A DNA stretch of 64,000 nucleotides from an uncultured Paracoccaceae bacterium (GCA_947489445.1 CANLDN010000003.1:248001-312000), one strand, 5' to 3'. Counted from the stretch's first letter, positions 19,839-29,244 are shown. A program made the numbers and translations. Notes: a model not told the origin generated them from the sequence alone.

Positions 19839-20807
19839 ATGACGCCGCAAGACATGGAAGGCCGGATCGTTCGTTACGGGGACCTGATCCCCTGCAAAAC
19901 CGCCTTCATCGACGCGCACACACCGGGCAGCGATCAAAAGGAAAACTTCACCATCATTGGTGGTGGCGTCAGCGAAAGCACCGATCAGCATGTGCATATT
20001 CGCGACACGCCGGGCTTCAATATCGGGGCCGCAGGGCAACCGCCCAAATGCCGCAACTCACTGCACAGCCACACAACCGCAGAGGTGTTCTTTGTGCTCA
20101 AAGGCCGCTGGCGGTTCTTTTGGGGCCGATGGGGTGACGCGGGCGAGGTGACGCTGGAAGAAGGCGATATCATCAACATCCCGACCGGCATTTTTCGGGG
20201 TTTTGAAAATATCGGGACCGATTATGGGATGATCATGGCCATCCTTGGCGGCGACGACGCAGGCGGCGGTGTGACATGGGCACCGCAAGTGATTGAAGAC
20301 GCGGCAGCGCACGGTTTGGTGCTCGGCGAAAACGGCAGGCTTTACGATACCAAACAGGGGGCCACACTACCCGACGGGGTCGCGCCGATGCCGGTTCTTG
20401 GGGATGCGGCGCTTGCCAAAATGCCTGAACCGACAGCGTTGGATGTGATCCCGCGCCACGTCGCGCGCTACCTTGACCTGATGGGGTTGGCGGGAAAGGG
20501 ACCCGCAAAGGTGATCGGCGCGGACGCGATCCTGCCCGACAGACCGGGGTTCGACGTTGATTTTCTGACACGCGGATCGCTTGGCGATGACCCTGTCACC
20601 ATGGATGACGCGGTTGTCCTGATGCCGATGCGCGGTCATTGGCGGCTGTCCTGGGATGGAGGGGCGGCCACGCTCAACCCCGGTGATACCTGCCTTTTGC
20701 CCGCAGGCTTCACGCATCACCTCGCGCCATCCATGACCGGCGAGGCAAGCCTCTACCGGGTTATCGCCAATGATGATCCCGCCGGGCCAACATGGACAGG
20801 CGGCTGA
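19839..20807 (+). CDS. Bicupin domain protein
   Basis: NSLHSHTTAEVFFVLKGRWRFFWGRWGDAGEVTLEEGDIINIPTGIFRGFEN plus second cupin MRGHWRLSWDGGAATLNPGDTCLLPAGFTHHL. Confidence 0.85.
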   Translation: MTPQDMEGRIVRYGDLIPCKTAFIDAHTPGSDQKENFTIIGGGVSESTDQHVHIRDTPGFNIGAAGQPPKCRNSLHSHTTAEVFFVLKGRWRFFWGRWGDAGEVTLEEGDIINIPTGIFRGFENIGTDYGMIMAILGGDDAGGGVTWAPQVIEDAAAHGLVLGENGRLYDTKQGATLPDGVAPMPVLGDAALAKMPEPTALDVIPRHVARYLDLMGLAGKGPAKVIGADAILPDRPGFDVDFLTRGSLGDDPVTMDDAVVLMPMRGHWRLSWDGGAATLNPGDTCLLPAGFTHHLAPSMTGEASLYRVIANDDPAGPTWTGG

Positions 20808-20828
20808 AATGACAGTGAGGAAAACACA

Positions 20829-21953
20829 GTGACAAAAGTTCTGACAACACATGTCGGCAGCCTGCCGCGCACACAAACAGTCGTGGATTTCATCTTCGCG
20901 CGTGAAAACGAACAGCCCTTTGATCAAGGCGAATTTGATGCAGCGATGACGGCTGCGGTCGATGAAACCGTGGCGCGGCAGGTCAAGGCGGGCATTGATA
21001 TCGTCAGCGATGGCGAATCCTCCAAGATCTCTTATGCGACCTATGTCAAAGACCGCTACACCGGATTTTCGGGTGACAGCCCGCGCAATGCGCCAGCGGA
21101 TCTGAAAATGTTTCCGGGTTTTTTGAAACGCCTTGCCGATGATGGGGGCACGCCCCAATATGCGCGGCCCATGTGCACCGGCGACGTCAAATCCAAAGGG
21201 CAGGGAGAGCTACAAAAAGACATCGATAACCTCAAACAGGCAATGGCCAAACACGGGGCCACACGTGGGTTCATGAACGCCGCATCGCCCGGTGTGATTT
21301 CGCTGTTTCTGCAAAACGACCACTACAAAAACCGCGAGGCTTATCTGGCCGCACTCGCCGATGCGATGCGTGATGAATACGAAACGATTGTGGCCTCCGG
21401 TCTTGATTTGCAACTGGACTGCCCTGATCTGGCCCTGTCGCGGCACATGCTGTTTCAGGACCTGTCGGATGATGAATTCCTCAAAATCGCAGCGACACAT
21501 GTGGAGGCCTTGAACCATGCCCTGCAAAACATCCCCGCCGACAAGGTGCGCATTCACATCTGCTGGGGCAATTATGAGGGGCCGCATTGCTGCGACATCC
21601 CGATGGACACCGTGTTCTCAACGCTGATGTCAACCAAAGCGCAGCATCTGCTATTCGAAACCTCCAACCCACGGCACGCACATGAATGGACGGTGTTCCG
21701 GGATCGCAAGGCAGAGATACCGGATAACAAAATACTGGTGCCCGGTGTCGTGGACACAACGACCAATTTTGTGGAACATCCCGAACTGGTCGCCCAACGG
21801 ATCACACGCTTCACCGATATTGTCGGGCGCGACCGGGTGATCGCAGGGTCCGATTGCGGCTTTGGGACCTTTGCGGGTTTTGGGGCGGTCGATCCGGATA
21901 TCGCCTATGCCAAACTCGCGGCCTTGGCCGAAGGGGCCGCACTTTCGTCATGA
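20829..21953 (+). CDS. Cobalamin-independent methionine synthase II (MetE C-terminal) family protein
   Basis: THVGSLPRTQTV; Zn-ligand-like motifs RIHICWGNYEG, LLFETSN, GSDCGFGTFAGF; lacks MetE N-terminal half. Confidence 0.88.
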   Translation: MTKVLTTHVGSLPRTQTVVDFIFARENEQPFDQGEFDAAMTAAVDETVARQVKAGIDIVSDGESSKISYATYVKDRYTGFSGDSPRNAPADLKMFPGFLKRLADDGGTPQYARPMCTGDVKSKGQGELQKDIDNLKQAMAKHGATRGFMNAASPGVISLFLQNDHYKNREAYLAALADAMRDEYETIVASGLDLQLDCPDLALSRHMLFQDLSDDEFLKIAATHVEALNHALQNIPADKVRIHICWGNYEGPHCCDIPMDTVFSTLMSTKAQHLLFETSNPRHAHEWTVFRDRKAEIPDNKILVPGVVDTTTNFVEHPELVAQRITRFTDIVGRDRVIAGSDCGFGTFAGFGAVDPDIAYAKLAALAEGAALSS

Positions 21954-22645
21954 CCCCGCTGATCCTGTTACCGGGCATGATGTGCGACGCGCGGCTCTTC
22001 TTGGCGCAAATTGCGGTATTCTCTGGCCGGATGCCGGTGATCATCGCGCCCATCGGGGCGCATGACACCATGACCGCCGAAGCCCGCGATATCCTGTCAT
22101 GGGCACCGCCGCATTTCGCGCTGGCCGGACTGTCGATGGGCGGCATTCTGGCCATGGAAATACTGCGGCAAGCCCCCGACCGCGTGCATGGCATCGCCCT
22201 GATGGACACCAACCCCCTGGCGGAGGTGGCGGCAGCAAAAGCCCGCCGCGCTCCACAAATCGCGGCGGCACTGGCAGGCGATCTGACCCGCGTGATCCGG
22301 GACGAGATGAAGCCGAATTACCTGACAGATGGTCCCAACCGGGCGGCGATACTGGACCTGTGTATGGACATGGCGCAAGGCCTTGGACCAACTGTCTTTG
22401 TCAACCAATCCAAGGCCTTGCGTGACCGGATCGACCAAACCGACACGTTGCGCGGCTTTGCCGGTCCGGCCTTGGTGCTGTGCGGTCAGGATGATACGCT
22501 TTGCCCGGTTGAACGGCACCAGCTGATGCATGCACTCATGCCGCAAAGCACGCTGGAAATCATCCCAAAGGCCGGGCATCTGCCCACATTGGAACAACCC
22601 GATCAGACCACGGCGGCCCTGTCCCGCTGGCTGGAGGCGCTATGA
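21950..22645 (+). CDS. Alpha/beta fold hydrolase
   Basis: MTPLILLPGMMCDARLFLAQ..., LAGLSMGGILAMEILRQAPDRV nucleophile elbow; overlaps upstream stop. Confidence 0.88.
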   Translation: MTPLILLPGMMCDARLFLAQIAVFSGRMPVIIAPIGAHDTMTAEARDILSWAPPHFALAGLSMGGILAMEILRQAPDRVHGIALMDTNPLAEVAAAKARRAPQIAAALAGDLTRVIRDEMKPNYLTDGPNRAAILDLCMDMAQGLGPTVFVNQSKALRDRIDQTDTLRGFAGPALVLCGQDDTLCPVERHQLMHALMPQSTLEIIPKAGHLPTLEQPDQTTAALSRWLEAL

Positions 22646-23337
22646 AACAATCTCTGCTGGACCTTCTGGGCAAGGTCGATACACCAACCGTCTGCAACGC
22701 GATCGAAGTGGCGCAGGGCAAACGTGGCTTTGATGCGTTCACACGCGGCACCATGCAGTGCAGCGCACCGGATGAACCCGCCATCGTCGGCTACGCCCGC
22801 ACCGCGAAAATCGCGGCAGTGCATCCACCAACCGAACCACCCGAGGTGATCAAACAACGGCGGATGGCCTATTACAAATACATGGCAGATGCGCCAAAGC
22901 CGGCCGTCGTGGTGATCGAGGATCTGGATTTTCCCGACTGTATCGGGGCCTTCTGGGGCGAGATCAACACAACCGTCCACAAAGGGTTTGGCCTGTCGGG
23001 GACGCTGACCAATGGGGTGATGCGCGATCTGGGTGATGTACCGGCAGGCTACCCCGTCGTCGCGGGGTCAATCGGACCAAGCCACGGCTTTGTCCATGTC
23101 AAGGAAATCGGTACATCGGTGACCGTTTTCGGCATGACCGTGAACGAAGGTGACCTGATCCACGCCGACCGGCACGGTGCCGTCGTAGTGCCCCCCGATG
23201 TGATTGACCGGCTGGAAGACGCAATCGAAAAATTGCTGGCAACGGAACACCTGATCCTTGGACCGGCCCGGCAAAGGGATTTTAATTTTGATGCGTTCGA
23301 AAAAGCCTGGCAGGCATTCGAAGCCAGCAGGACATAG
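22642..23337 (+). CDS. RraA family protein / HMG-type class II aldolase-like
   Basis: KVDTPTVCNAIEVAQ, GTLTNGVMRDLGDV, GDLIHADRHGAVVVPPDV typical of RraA/HMG aldolase family. Confidence 0.85.
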   Translation: MKQSLLDLLGKVDTPTVCNAIEVAQGKRGFDAFTRGTMQCSAPDEPAIVGYARTAKIAAVHPPTEPPEVIKQRRMAYYKYMADAPKPAVVVIEDLDFPDCIGAFWGEINTTVHKGFGLSGTLTNGVMRDLGDVPAGYPVVAGSIGPSHGFVHVKEIGTSVTVFGMTVNEGDLIHADRHGAVVVPPDVIDRLEDAIEKLLATEHLILGPARQRDFNFDAFEKAWQAFEASRT

Positions 23338-23535
23338 GGTCGCACAGCTCCACATGTTGCAACGCTTGCAACCAATATGGGCACCGCATTATGCAGTCAC
23401 TCATATGACCAAAGCTCTTTATCAGTTCAGGTGGCCGTTGGTATCGAAAAAACTGGATGACTGGCACCCAGATCGCAAACCCAGCCAGGGCGTCGATGTT
23501 CCGGAATGTGCGTTTGGCGTCGCAAAGGATATACT

Positions 23536-24171
23536 ATGACCGAAACCCCCATTCAGATGCCACTATCGTCCAGGCTTACGTCAATGGTGGTCGGGTGGGG
23601 CGCGATTGGCATCACCTACACGATCTCGGGTCAACGCGATGCGGCGACAGCGCATCTGCTTACCCCCACCGCAATTGATCTTTGGTTCAACTTCAATCCC
23701 TCTACGATTTGGGTCTATATGTCCTTCTTTGTATTTGTGCCTTTGGGATTTCTTTGCGCCCCATCGCATCGCGTGAAATGGCTCAGCTATGTCATGGTCA
23801 TCAGCGCGGGAGGTGCGGGCATCATCTTTGGTTTCTTCCCGACCACGATGGAATTCCCCACAGTGACGCAGCAGGGCGTCAGCGCTGAGGCGCTCAAGCT
23901 GTTGATGCGATATGACGCCGTGGTCAACTGCCTGCCATCTCTGCACGTCACTTTGACGTGTCTGGTGCTGTTCGCGCTTTGGGAAAACGGGCGTCTGTGG
24001 CGCAATCTTTTGCTCAGCACGTGGGCGTTGGCTATCGCGATCTCGATCCTGCCGCTCTACCGGCACCAGTTCGTCGACTTTCTGGCGGGGCTGGCCTTGG
24101 CCTTGTTCGCATGTGTTTTGGCCGCAGGGTTGAAACGCTATCGCCTTGTCCGACGGGTATCTGCGCCATGA
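23536..24171 (+). CDS. PAP2-superfamily membrane phosphatase/phosphotransferase
   Basis: NCLPSLHVTLTCLVLFALW ... LPLYRHQFVDFLAGLALAL resembles PAP2/Aur1 motifs (SLH...RHQFVD). Confidence 0.75.
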   Translation: MTETPIQMPLSSRLTSMVVGWGAIGITYTISGQRDAATAHLLTPTAIDLWFNFNPSTIWVYMSFFVFVPLGFLCAPSHRVKWLSYVMVISAGGAGIIFGFFPTTMEFPTVTQQGVSAEALKLLMRYDAVVNCLPSLHVTLTCLVLFALWENGRLWRNLLLSTWALAIAISILPLYRHQFVDFLAGLALALFACVLAAGLKRYRLVRRVSAP

Positions 24172-25271
24172 CCGCCATCGCCTTTCCCATTCTGCTGATG
24201 CTGGTCCTTGTGCTGACCGAGATGGCGATCCTCAACCGTCAGGGCCGCCAAGCGGTTGATTGGCATGATGTGGTCTTCAACCTCAACTCTGGTCACCTGA
24301 TGGTTTGGCTCTTTCGCGGGCTAGAGATTGCTGTCTATGGCCTGATCGTGGATCATTTCAGCGGTGGATTTGTCAGCACCTGGCCCATCGCGGCTGTCTG
24401 GATATTGGCGCTGATCGGCTGGGACTTTTGCTTTTACTGGCTGCACCGGCTGCACCACAAATTCGCATTCCTGTGGGCCGTGCATGTGGTGCACCACGAG
24501 GGCGAGCACTTTAATCTATCTCTGGCGATGCGGAATTCTTGGTATTCGTCGCTGGCGTCCATTCCGTTCTTTGTGCCGCTTGCTGTATTGGGTGTGCCGC
24601 TTGAAATGTTCATCACAGTCTCCGTGGTGCATTACGGCATCCAGCTCATGAACCACAGCGCCCTGACCCCCAACCTTGGTATTCTTGAACACATCCTCGT
24701 CACACCCGCACATCACCGTATTCACCATGTGGCAGACCGGGCGTGGTCTGACAGCAATTACGCTGGCAGCTTTGTTATCTGGGACAAGCTTTTTGGCACT
24801 TACCGACCGGATCTGCCCGAAGGTAATTTCGACTATGGCGTAAAGGGTGCCTCTCCATCTTTGAATCCCGCAATCGCCAGTAACACCCCCATCATGCGCT
24901 TTATCCTGCGCTGGCAGGTGGATCACGCGCAGGCTTCGCCACGTTACGATGCACATCCGCTGATGGTGTTGGCAGGAACCATCGTTCTGTTCGGTCTCGT
25001 GACGGGCTATGTCTGGCTATACGGCTATAGCTATGCGGGCACCGGTGATGGTCAGTTGATCAGCTTCAGCCTGCTGGCATTTGGCGCGATCGCGTTGGGC
25101 GGTCTCAGCGAAGGGCGCAACTGGGCCCTTTACAGCTGGGTGGTGATGAGCGCGCTGCTGGTGGCCGAGGCGCTGACAGGCGGTGCGGGCTATCTTTGGT
25201 TGATGGGTTGCTGCGTGTTACTCTTCCACAGCCTATCGCTCTTGTTGGGCTTTGGGCGTAGCCCGCCCTGA
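24168..25271 (+). CDS. Sterol desaturase / fatty acid hydroxylase superfamily protein
   Basis: FYWLHRLHHK, WAVHVVHHEGEHFN, HHRIHHVAD histidine boxes; start overlaps PAP2 stop. Confidence 0.88.
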   Translation: MTAIAFPILLMLVLVLTEMAILNRQGRQAVDWHDVVFNLNSGHLMVWLFRGLEIAVYGLIVDHFSGGFVSTWPIAAVWILALIGWDFCFYWLHRLHHKFAFLWAVHVVHHEGEHFNLSLAMRNSWYSSLASIPFFVPLAVLGVPLEMFITVSVVHYGIQLMNHSALTPNLGILEHILVTPAHHRIHHVADRAWSDSNYAGSFVIWDKLFGTYRPDLPEGNFDYGVKGASPSLNPAIASNTPIMRFILRWQVDHAQASPRYDAHPLMVLAGTIVLFGLVTGYVWLYGYSYAGTGDGQLISFSLLAFGAIALGGLSEGRNWALYSWVVMSALLVAEALTGGAGYLWLMGCCVLLFHSLSLLLGFGRSPP

Positions 25272-25368
25272 CCTCCGGACACGTGGTCTGAATGGCGTTG
25301 TTGTCGAAACGCCCTGGGCGAGGCTTCGCTCGCGCATAATCCTGACCGCCACCAAAGCAGACCCCTTG

Positions 25369-25448
25369 CACCGTACGCTGGGTTAACCCGGCGCGATGCA
25401 TATGATCATGCGCATGGTTTGCGCATGGTTTCTGCATAGCTTGTGCAT
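25369..25448 (+). repeat. Copy A of ~80-bp dispersed repeat (inverted relative to copy at 49671-49750)
   Basis: CACCGTACGCTGGGTTAACCCGGCGCGATGCATATGATCATGCGCATGGTTTGCGCATGGTTTCTGCATAGCTTGTGCAT; 69/80 identical to reverse complement of copy B. Confidence 0.85.
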
Positions 25449-25538
25449 CTGGATTTGGCCTGTTTTTCCTTGCAATTAACGAAATTCCGGCGGTCAGGCC
25501 GAAAACACCTGCCGCACCCCCACCGAACGTTGCGCCGC

Positions 25539-25859
25539 CTAATCCAGTTCTTTGGCTAAAAAAGCCTCAAACGCATCAAGATCCAGCGCTTCCATCTGGC
25601 CAAACGCCTGCATCCAGACCGACGCCTCGCGCAACGCGTCCGGTTCCAGCTTGCACCACTTCACCCGGCCCCGTTTTTCCTGTGAAATCAGGCCCGCTGC
25701 CGTCAAAACGCCAAGGTGTTTTGAAATCGCAGCCAGCGACATCGCAAAGGGCTCAGCCACATCCGTGACGGCCATATCATCCTCCAACAGCATCGCGAGG
25801 ATCGCGCGGCGGGTCGGATCGGCAAGGGCCGCAAAAATGATGTCGAGCGGTTGGGTCAT
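25539..25859 (-). CDS. ArsR family transcriptional regulator
   Basis: MTQPLDIIFAALADPTRRAILAMLLEDDMAVTDVAEPFAMSLAAISKHLGVLTAAGLI. Confidence 0.92.
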   Translation of the reverse strand: MTQPLDIIFAALADPTRRAILAMLLEDDMAVTDVAEPFAMSLAAISKHLGVLTAAGLISQEKRGRVKWCKLEPDALREASVWMQAFGQMEALDLDAFEAFLAKELD

Positions 25860-25901
25860 GGCCTGCAGTCCTAACAACCATTGCCCCGGCAGACCAGTCT
25901 T

Positions 25902-26087
25902 TCATAGTGGACGACGATCCTTGGATTCCGACGGCCAAACAAACCTGTGCCGCTCCAATTCCGCCGGTGACATCCCGATATCGCGTGCTGCATGATCACT
26001 GATTGATTTGGGCAGTTTCATGCGGTTGCCACGCATGAATTTGGCAAGCCTGCGCCATATGCCTGCCGCAGCAGCCATTATTTTCAT
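25902..26087 (-). CDS. DUF1127-like small protein
   Basis: MKIMAAAAGIWRRLAKFMRGNRMKLPKSISDHAARDIGMSPAELERH (LxDIG motif). Confidence 0.65.
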   Translation of the reverse strand: MKIMAAAAGIWRRLAKFMRGNRMKLPKSISDHAARDIGMSPAELERHRFVWPSESKDRRPL

Positions 26088-26197
26088 GGGCTTTCCTAAC
26101 GTGGTAGATGTTTGGTTAAGGTGATACTGCGGCATAGCCTGTCACAGATCAAAGCCAATTTCTTGACAGGGCTTGTGCAAAAAAGGCACGCTTTGAT

Positions 26198-27085
26198 ATG
26201 GCCCGCTCCCTTCCCCCGCTCAACGCCTTGCGTGCTTTTGAAGCCGCCGGACGGCATCAAAGTTTCAGTCGTGCGGCCGATGAACTGGGTGTGAGCCATT
26301 CTGCCGTCAGCCGCCATGTCCGCGGGTTAGAGGATCGTTTGGGCGCGCAACTGTTCCGTGATTTACCGCGCGGGGTGGCGCTAACGCAGGCGGGGGTCCG
26401 TTATCTGGCCGCACTTACACCCTCGTTTGACCGGATCGCAGAAGCGTCTGAAATGTTCGATCAGCGCCCGACCGGGCAGGTCACTGTCGACGCAGAGCCA
26501 CTGTTTGCGACAAAGTGGCTGATCCCGCGTTTGGGCGACTTCTACGCGCGTTTTCCGGATGTTGAACTACGTTTGCAGGCAAACAGCGCGCGCGTCGATA
26601 TCGACCGATACGAGGCCGATCTTGCCTTGCGCTTTTTTCATGCGGGGCCTGATCATCAGACCGCGCCGCTGCTTAGCGACGCACCGCTTTACCCCTTTGC
26701 CGCGCCGACGCTCGTGCCAGAGCCGTTGGCGCCTGAGGCGCTGTTACAATTGCCGCTATTGCGCGATCGGCGCGAAGACACATGGCGCCGCTGGGCCACT
26801 TTGACGGGATGCGCGCCACCAAAAGGGGCGGCGTCCGATTGGCGGATGCGGGCGCGTTTGGCTTACGAATCCGCGTTGGCGGGCTATGGTGTTTTATTGG
26901 CGTCCTGCGAGATTGCAGAGGGCGATGTCGCTGCCGGGCGGCTGGTGCAGTGTTCCGATATCGGCTTCCGCATGGGCAGTTATCATTTGCTGTCCGCCGA
27001 AGGCGTGACGCGGCGCAGCGCGGTACGCTTGTTTCGGGACTGGCTGCTGGATCAGAGCGCATCGCTGCGGTCGTCCAGCAAATAG
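26198..27085 (+). CDS. LysR family regulator (GcvA-like)
   Basis: MARSLPPLNALRAFEAAGRHQSFSRAADELGVSHSAVSRHVRGLEDRLGAQLF. Confidence 0.92.
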   Translation: MARSLPPLNALRAFEAAGRHQSFSRAADELGVSHSAVSRHVRGLEDRLGAQLFRDLPRGVALTQAGVRYLAALTPSFDRIAEASEMFDQRPTGQVTVDAEPLFATKWLIPRLGDFYARFPDVELRLQANSARVDIDRYEADLALRFFHAGPDHQTAPLLSDAPLYPFAAPTLVPEPLAPEALLQLPLLRDRREDTWRRWATLTGCAPPKGAASDWRMRARLAYESALAGYGVLLASCEIAEGDVAAGRLVQCSDIGFRMGSYHLLSAEGVTRRSAVRLFRDWLLDQSASLRSSSK

Positions 27086-27111
27086 TCAACTGATTGGTTG
27101 AATGTATCAAA

Positions 27112-27149
27112 AGGATACAGATCGCCGACTCTGGTCAAATCTGTATCCT
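27112..27149. repeat. Perfect 11-bp inverted repeat, 16-bp spacer
   Basis: AGGATACAGAT-N16-ATCTGTATCCT between lysR-type gene and atpI. Confidence 0.8.
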
Positions 27150-27204
27150 ACAATATGATATAATAGTTATAAAAATCAATATCTTATGTCCGCCTCGCCA
27201 TTGC

Positions 27205-27233
27205 TTGACTCTGATCACCCCTCACCCTAGACA
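27205..27233 (+). promoter_or_regulatory. Candidate sigma70-type promoter for atp operon
   Basis: TTGACT-N17-TAGACA located 30 bp before atpI start. Confidence 0.5.
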
Positions 27234-27262
27234 ACCTGCAACCTTCCGAGGGGACAAAACCG

Positions 27263-27598
27263 ATGTCTGACCCGCATGATGCTGATCGCCTCAAGGCGCT
27301 TGAAGCGAAAATCGCGGCGCTGAAAGAACCGGCTGAGGTTAAGGATCATTCGGAAGAACACTACTCTCAGGCGCAGCTTGCCTGGCGAATGGTGATAGAG
27401 CTTGTGTCCGGTCTGGGGATCGGATTTGGCATCGGATACGGGTTGGATACCTTGTTTGGGACCCGACCTTTCTTGATGGTGCTATTCATACTTCTGGGCC
27501 TCGCCGCGGGTGTTTTGACCATGATGCGATCGGCCAAGGAAGTGCAAAGAAAACAACTGGCTGCTGCCAGTGAGGACGAGGGTGACACACGTGGCTGA
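27263..27598 (+). CDS. atpI: F0F1 ATP synthase assembly protein I
   Basis: 111 aa; [44 protein letters not shown]; precedes atpB. Confidence 0.9.
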   Translation: MSDPHDADRLKALEAKIAALKEPAEVKDHSEEHYSQAQLAWRMVIELVSGLGIGFGIGYGLDTLFGTRPFLMVLFILLGLAAGVLTMMRSAKEVQRKQLAAASEDEGDTRG

Positions 27599-28337
27599 AG
27601 AAAAAGAAGGTGGTCTGGTATTCCATCCGCTGGATCAGTTTATCGTTAAACCACTATTCGGCGATGGCCCGGTGCAGTTTTACACTGTCACGAACCTCAC
27701 ATTGTGGATGGCCATCGCGCTTTTGGCGATTGTAGGTGTGTTCGTTCTTGGCAGCCGCGGGCGCGCTGTGATCCCGACACGCATGCAGTCTATTGGTGAG
27801 CTGATTTACGGCTTTATCTACAAGATGGTCGAGGATGTGACCGGCAAGGATGGTGTAAAGTATTTCCCTTACATCATGACGCTGTTCCTGTTTATCCTGT
27901 TCTCGAACTACCTCGCGCTGATCCCGATGTCCTATTCACCGACATCGATGATTGCGGTGACCGCCGTGCTTGGTTTTGGTGTCTTTATGTGCGTGACGGC
28001 TTTGGGCTTTATCTTGAACGGCCCCAAGTTTCTGGGCCTTTTCTGGATGTCTGACGCACCTGCGATCCTGCGGCCTATCATCGCTGTGATTGAAGTGATT
28101 TCCTACTTCGTGCGCCCCGTGAGCCACTCTATTCGTTTGGCTGGTAACATCATGGCGGGCCACGCGGTTCTAAAGGTTTTCGCGGGATTTGCGGCGCTGA
28201 CACTGGTCAGCCCTGTTGCCATCTTTGGCATCATCGCGATCTACGGACTTGAGGTGCTGGTTTGCGGCATCCAGGCCTACGTATTCACCATTCTGACTTG
28301 TGTGTACCTGAAGGACGCCCTTCATCCGGCACACTAA
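27591..28337 (+). CDS. atpB: ATP synthase F0 subunit a
   Basis: [22 protein letters not shown]-type segments; [15 protein letters not shown] start at 27591 likely. Confidence 0.96.
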   Translation: MAEEKEGGLVFHPLDQFIVKPLFGDGPVQFYTVTNLTLWMAIALLAIVGVFVLGSRGRAVIPTRMQSIGELIYGFIYKMVEDVTGKDGVKYFPYIMTLFLFILFSNYLALIPMSYSPTSMIAVTAVLGFGVFMCVTALGFILNGPKFLGLFWMSDAPAILRPIIAVIEVISYFVRPVSHSIRLAGNIMAGHAVLKVFAGFAALTLVSPVAIFGIIAIYGLEVLVCGIQAYVFTILTCVYLKDALHPAH

Positions 28338-28382
28338 GTCACGAACAACTACTACTGAAATTGCATCGTAAGGAGATACATC

Positions 28383-28619
28383 ATGGCAATTGAAGGCGAA
28401 CTCGCACACATCGGCGCTGGTCTGGCTGCAATCGGTTCCGGCGCTGCCGCAATCGGTGTTGGTACAGTTGCGGGTAACTACCTGGCAGGCGCGCTGCGCA
28501 ACCCATCTGCTGCTGCTGGTCAAACAGCAACATTGTTCATCGGTCTGGCATTCGCCGAAGCTCTGGGGATTTTCGCATTCCTCGTTTCGCTTCTGTTGAT
28601 GTTCGCTGTAGGCGGCTAA
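28383..28619 (+). CDS. atpE: ATP synthase F0 subunit c
   Basis: 78 aa; [24 protein letters not shown]...[23 protein letters not shown]. Confidence 0.97.
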   Translation: MAIEGELAHIGAGLAAIGSGAAAIGVGTVAGNYLAGALRNPSAAAGQTATLFIGLAFAEALGIFAFLVSLLLMFAVGG

Positions 28620-28640
28620 GAACGACCCATATCCTTACGG

Positions 28641-28670
28641 CCCGGTGGTCGCGTGACCGCGACCACCGGG
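28641..28670 (+). other. Perfect intercistronic hairpin between atpE and the b' subunit gene
   Basis: CCCGGTGGTCGCG-TGAC-CGCGACCACCGGG, 13-bp perfect stem, no T-tract. Confidence 0.9.
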
Positions 28671-28698
28671 TAAATTCTCAAGGTATTCGGGGGCCATC

Positions 28699-29244
28699 AT
28701 GGCAACAGAAACAACAGATGTCGCAGGCACATGCGTCGATGTAGGGGGCAGCGCCCTTGGCATGCCGCAGCTTTGCGCGGATTGGATGTCCAACCAGATA
28801 TTCTGGCTGGTTGTCACACTTGTCGCAATCTACTTTGTCATGGCACGCATCGCATTGCCCCGCATTGGTGCGGTTCTGGCAGAGCGTTCGGGCACGATCA
28901 CAAATGACGTGGCCGCAGCTGAAGAGCTGAAGAACAAAGCGGCGGAAGCTGAGGCGGCTTACGAAAAGGCGCTGGTGGATGCACGTGCAGAGGCGGGCAA
29001 GATTGTCGCCGAAGCGAAAGCAGAAATTCAGGCAGAGCTTGATGTCGAGCTGCAAAAAGCCGACGCCGAGATTGCTGCCAAGACAGCCGAAAGCGAAGCG
29101 GCGATTGCTGAAATTCGCGATGGCGCTGTCAAAAGTGTTACGCAGGTCGCCAAGGACACAGCCAAGGAATTGGTTGCAGTCATGGGCGGATCTGCTGATG
29201 CGAAAACCATCACCGCTGCGGTGAACGCACGGATGAAAGGGTAG
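28699..29244 (+). CDS. ATP synthase F0 subunit b'
   Basis: 181 aa; single TM then Ala/Glu/Lys-rich coiled coil; position in F0 operon. Confidence 0.93.
   Translation: MATETTDVAGTCVDVGGSALGMPQLCADWMSNQIFWLVVTLVAIYFVMARIALPRIGAVLAERSGTITNDVAAAEELKNKAAEAEAAYEKALVDARAEAGKIVAEAKAEIQAELDVELQKADAEIAAKTAESEAAIAEIRDGAVKSVTQVAKDTAKELVAVMGGSADAKTITAAVNARMKG

Noticed and set aside
23354-23539. 61-aa ORF MLQRLQPIWAPHYAVTHMTKALYQFRW... ending in ATGA overlap with PAP2-like gene; also TTGCAA-CGC-TTGCAA at 23357-23371
   Set aside because: No homology or ribosome-binding site recognised; could be chance, insufficient evidence to call a gene or operator
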